Assembly: GCA_964600435.1 (NCBI GenBank)
Contig: CAZRJB010000022.1
Coordinates: 1 to 8,397 of the forward strand
From: HGM11367 sp964600435
Lineage (GTDB): Bacteria; Bacillota; Clostridia; Christensenellales; UBA1242
DNA: 8,397 bases
Direction: 5' to 3'
A model generated the notes under the pieces. It had not been told where the DNA came from. It did no database searches and worked only from the letters and a program-made list of their open reading frames with translations. The first letter of the stretch is position 1, and each line of letters starts with the position of its first letter. Position numbers and translations under genes: made by a program. Positions 6,822-8,397 of the stretch are shown in pieces.

Positions 6822-7790
6822 TTAACCTTTATAATTTTTTGTATTGTTTATCATTTCTTTATACTTTTTTAAAACTCTATCTCTAGAAAAACTAAGCACG
6901 CTTTCTGTAAACAATTGATAACCATTGTTCACGCTATAACCTTCTTTGATTAGTTCTTTATAAACTGGTTTTAAATCTGCATTTTTTAAAATGTTCTTTA
7001 AAATTTTTTCACAATTATCATTTTTTTGTGCCAATTCAACAACCTGTTGTGCAACACGATCAAAGCATTGAATTCTTTCCACGTCTTGAAGCGGTTCAAT
7101 TGGAATTATTCCCGTGCCAACGTAATAGTTTTCAACATATTCATCAACAGTTTTAAAAGAAATATCAAAATCTCCAAAAATGTAACTTGCAATAAAAAAC
7201 GTATATTCGTTATCATAAAGAGGGGCAAGCCAAAGATTATTGTTTTTGTCAATAATAAAAGAAAGATTTTTTAAATGTCTATCTGTTTGATAAGTTAATA
7301 AATCAAACACTGTATAAGCATATAAACTATAAAAAATTTGCTCATAGTCAATGTTATATTTATCAGATTTTGCATATAAGCCTGTGATTATTGCTTTCAT
7401 GTCTTTCCCGATATAGCCTAAAAGTTTTTTTGCAGAAACCAATGTTTCGCCTTCTTTTAAAAAATTTACAGATGCCAAACCATTAATCTTGTTGTCTATG
7501 TTTGCAGGAATGTATTCTGCACATTCAATGTTCATTTTTTTTGCCAGTCTGCAACACAAAATTTCGTTTAACATTTGAATGTTTCCCACCGGATTATGGT
7601 CACCGATATTTTTAAACAGCACAAATCCTTTTGGTGAAATATACCAATATTTCCCAAATTCTTTGGTTGCCCAACCACTGCCGCCTTCTCTGTCAGTTTT
7701 GTTGTTGTTGTAAAGCATTAAGCAGTTAGAAAGTTTGATTGTGCTGTTAAATTTGCTATAGTTTTTTATTATTTCTTTAAATTCTTTCAT
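6822..7790 (-). CDS. HipA/CtkA-like protein kinase, first of a tandem pair
   Basis: This 322-residue HipA-like kinase has EGGSG (35-39), VLFK with presumed ATP-binding K60, MLNEILCCRLAK with E76, the catalytic loop DLLTYQTDRHLKN (163-175, D170 and N175) and LAPLYDNE with D193. Spacing is so close to its neighbour that K60 and D193 fall at the same residue numbers in both proteins. Other shared blocks are the N-terminus (MK.F..II..Y..FN..IK), EGY near residue 280 and a lysine-rich C-terminal helix. The pair therefore arose by duplication and then diverged widely. The ATG has no Shine-Dalgarno sequence. A good promoter upstream places transcription start within one or two bases of it, so translation is probably leaderless. 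Its start is overlapped by a 16-bp palindrome. No HipB antitoxin or helix-turn-helix protein is nearby. Family assignment is from motifs only; substrate and biological role are unknown. Confidence 0.8.
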   Translation of the reverse strand: MKEFKEIIKNYSKFNSTIKLSNCLMLYNNNKTDREGGSGWATKEFGKYWYISPKGFVLFKNIGDHNPVGNIQMLNEILCCRLAKKMNIECAEYIPANIDNKINGLASVNFLKEGETLVSAKKLLGYIGKDMKAIITGLYAKSDKYNIDYEQIFYSLYAYTVFDLLTYQTDRHLKNLSFIIDKNNNLWLAPLYDNEYTFFIASYIFGDFDISFKTVDEYVENYYVGTGIIPIEPLQDVERIQCFDRVAQQVVELAQKNDNCEKILKNILKNADLKPVYKELIKEGYSVNNGYQLFTESVLSFSRDRVLKKYKEMINNTKNYKG

Positions 7791-7805
7791 TATTATATAT
7801 AATAA
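7790..7805. repeat. Perfect 16-bp palindrome over the kinase promoter and start codon
   Basis: TTATTATATATAATAA is its own reverse complement. It covers the presumed -10 box (7799-7804), the expected transcription start and the first base of the kinase start codon. The position is right for an operator, but the sequence is pure A/T in an AT-rich genome, so chance is a real alternative. Confidence 0.5.
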
Positions 7806-7827
7806 CTTTTAATTAACAAATTGTCAA
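7799..7827 (-). promoter_or_regulatory. Promoter of the kinase pair, near-leaderless
   Basis: The minus strand has a perfect -35 TTGACA (7822-7827), a 17-base spacer and the -10 box TATTAT (7799-7804), five of six matches to consensus. Transcription should begin at about 7791-7792, one or two bases before the ATG at 7790. Confidence 0.7.
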
Positions 7828-7992
7828 TCCCATATTAATCCAAAAAACATAATTGTATTTATCAAACCAATGCTGACTTTATAAGTTACTCAATTGTCTT
7901 GAAATTTTTTTAAGACTGAAAAAAAAGCTCATTTGTTTTGCTTTGTTTTTGCGGACATAAGAACAATATATTCACTTTATTCTTGCGTGCCT
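7828..7992. other. Non-coding stretch between tuf terminator and kinase promoter
   Basis: No gene is supported. The only open frame noticed on the minus strand is a 13-codon run starting near 7930 with no ribosome binding site. A weak inverted repeat, GTCTT and AAGAC, lies around 7897-7917, with an AT-only loop and no useful U tract. I see nothing else. Confidence 0.45.
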
Positions 7993-8037
7993 AAAAAAAA
8001 CCGCAACTAAAATTGGGTTAAAATTTAGTGCGGTTTT
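7993..8037 (-). terminator. Probable tuf terminator, third hairpin of the loop-sharing set
   Basis: The arms AAAACCGC (7997-8004) and GCGGTTTT (8030-8037) extend through A8005-T8029 and CTAAA/TTTAG with a single bulged A at 8006. The resulting stem is about 14 bp long. In the minus-strand RNA it ends in eight U residues, the classic intrinsic terminator form, and it lies about 160 bases beyond the tuf stop. The 12-base loop contains the shared TGGGTTAA (8014-8021). Confidence 0.82.
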
Positions 8038-8099
8038 ATTTGGTTTTGAATGGGTTAATTCAAAAACGTAATTCCTACAAACTGGGTTAAAATTTGTAG
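7997..8099. repeat. Three tandem stem-loops with an identical TGGGTTAA loop
   Basis: Hairpin A (7997-8037) has the loop copy at 8014-8021. Hairpin B has arms TTTTGAA (8044-8050) and TTCAAAA (8059-8065) with exactly TGGGTTAA as its loop (8051-8058). Hairpin C has arms CTACAAA (8075-8081) and TTTGTAG (8093-8099) with TGGGTTAA at 8083-8090. The stems are unrelated in sequence while the loop octamer is identical, and copies are 37 and 32 bases apart. All three lie downstream of tuf, so the tuf message would show loops UUAACCCA; a plus-strand transcript would show UGGGUUAA. Hairpin C has a seven-T run on its plus-strand 3' side (8100-8106), so it could stop antisense transcription. I recognise no named RNA family here. 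Confidence 0.75.
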
Positions 8100-8156
8100 T
8101 TTTTTTAAAATTCAATTTAATTGTAAGACTTAAATTGTTTTAATTTTGTTTTTTTG

Positions 8157-8183
8157 CTAGGCGGATAAAATTTTCCACCTAAG
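8157..8183 (-). other. Stem-loop at the start of the tuf 3' untranslated region
   Basis: CTAGGCGGA (8157-8165) pairs with TCCACCTAAG (8174-8183), forming nine base pairs with one bulged base. It begins 11 bases after the tuf stop codon. One pair is G-U in the minus-strand RNA but C-A on the plus strand, so the structure fits tuf-sense RNA better. No U tract follows on the minus strand, so it is not a terminator by itself. A role in mRNA stability is possible. Confidence 0.55.
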
Positions 8184-8193
8184 TTTGATGTTA

Positions 8194-8397
8194 TTATTCA
8201 ATAATTGAAGAAACAACACCTGAACCAACAGTGTGGCCACCTTCACGAATAGCGAATCTTAAACCTTGTTCAATTGCGATTGGTTTAATAAGTTCGATTG
8301 TCATTGTGATGTTATCACCAGGCATAACCATTTCTGTGCCTTGTGGAAGGTCGATTGTTCCAGTAACGTCTGTTGTTCTGAAGTAGAATTGTGGTCT
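8194..8397 (-). CDS. tuf: Elongation factor Tu, C-terminal 67 residues (partial)
   Basis: The frame continues past the right edge, so only the C-terminal part of domain 3 is present. The translation begins RPQFYFRTTDVTG and continues with MPGDNI, LIKPIAIEQGLRFAIREGG and the terminal TVGSGVVSSIIE, all diagnostic of bacterial EF-Tu, the GTPase that brings aminoacyl-tRNA to the ribosome. The stop is TAA at 8194-8196. GGHTVGSG carries H where many EF-Tu proteins have R, a conservative local variation. Codon choice here is less extreme in A/T than in the kinase genes, as expected for a very highly expressed gene. The start, promoter and upstream neighbours are outside the window. Structured terminators follow, so tuf is last in its operon. 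Confidence 0.98.
   Translation of the reverse strand, partial: RPQFYFRTTDVTGTIDLPQGTEMVMPGDNITMTIELIKPIAIEQGLRFAIREGGHTVGSGVVSSIIE

Noticed and set aside
6822..7790. A classical HipBA toxin-antitoxin module
   Set aside because: There is no helix-turn-helix gene on either side of the kinases, and both proteins lack the HipA N-terminal subdomain.
395..7790. Use of a recoded genetic code (TGA as tryptophan), considered because of the very high AT content
   Set aside because: Tryptophans checked are encoded by TGG, the long frames run without internal TGA and the visible stops are TAA.
7997..8099. A CRISPR array, suggested by regularly spaced identical octamers
   Set aside because: The repeated unit is only 8 bases, the intervals are uneven (37 and 32) and the sequence between copies is used up by pairing stems rather than spacers.

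Overview
The window is a strongly AT-rich bacterial chromosome segment. Long A and T runs, AGGAGG-type ribosome binding sites, TTGACA/TATAAT-like promoters, U-tract terminators and the standard genetic code (tryptophan is TGG and all visible stops are TAA) point to a low-GC Gram-positive lineage. Rubrerythrin, a clostridial-looking EF-Tu C-terminus and a TM2-like small protein suggest an uncultured anaerobic, probably gut-associated, member of the Clostridia. This placement is inferred from gene content, not from a database search.

Layout, left to right. Positions 1-345 are A-rich and contain no credible gene. A terminator at 346-385 closes a complete VirB4-type ATPase gene (395-3130, minus). 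Next come a small minus-strand operon of an RluA-family pseudouridine synthase (3977-4816) and an AlkD-like DNA alkylation repair protein (3246-3974). A divergent promoter region follows, then a small two-helix membrane protein on the plus strand (4908-5132). Its terminator faces the terminator of a rubrerythrin gene (5261-5794, minus). Two tandem paralogous HipA/CtkA-like kinases (5860-6816 and 6822-7790, minus) lie upstream of rubrerythrin. A 403-base non-coding block contains the kinase promoter and the structured 3' untranslated region of tuf, whose last 67 codons occupy 8194-8397 (minus).

Most genes are housekeeping or stress related: translation (tuf), RNA modification, DNA repair and peroxide defence. 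Two items look accessory. One is a VirB4 ATPase with no other conjugation gene in view. The other is a pair of protein-kinase-like genes with no HipB-type antitoxin, started from a promoter so close to the ATG that the message should be almost leaderless and overlapped by a perfect 16-bp palindrome.

The most unusual signal is a set of three consecutive stem-loops between tuf and the kinases. Their stems differ in sequence but all three present the same 8-nucleotide loop, TGGGTTAA (TTAACCCA in the tuf sense). The last one doubles as the apparent tuf terminator. A conserved loop on unrelated stems suggests recognition by a protein or RNA, and this is the best candidate here for an undescribed element.
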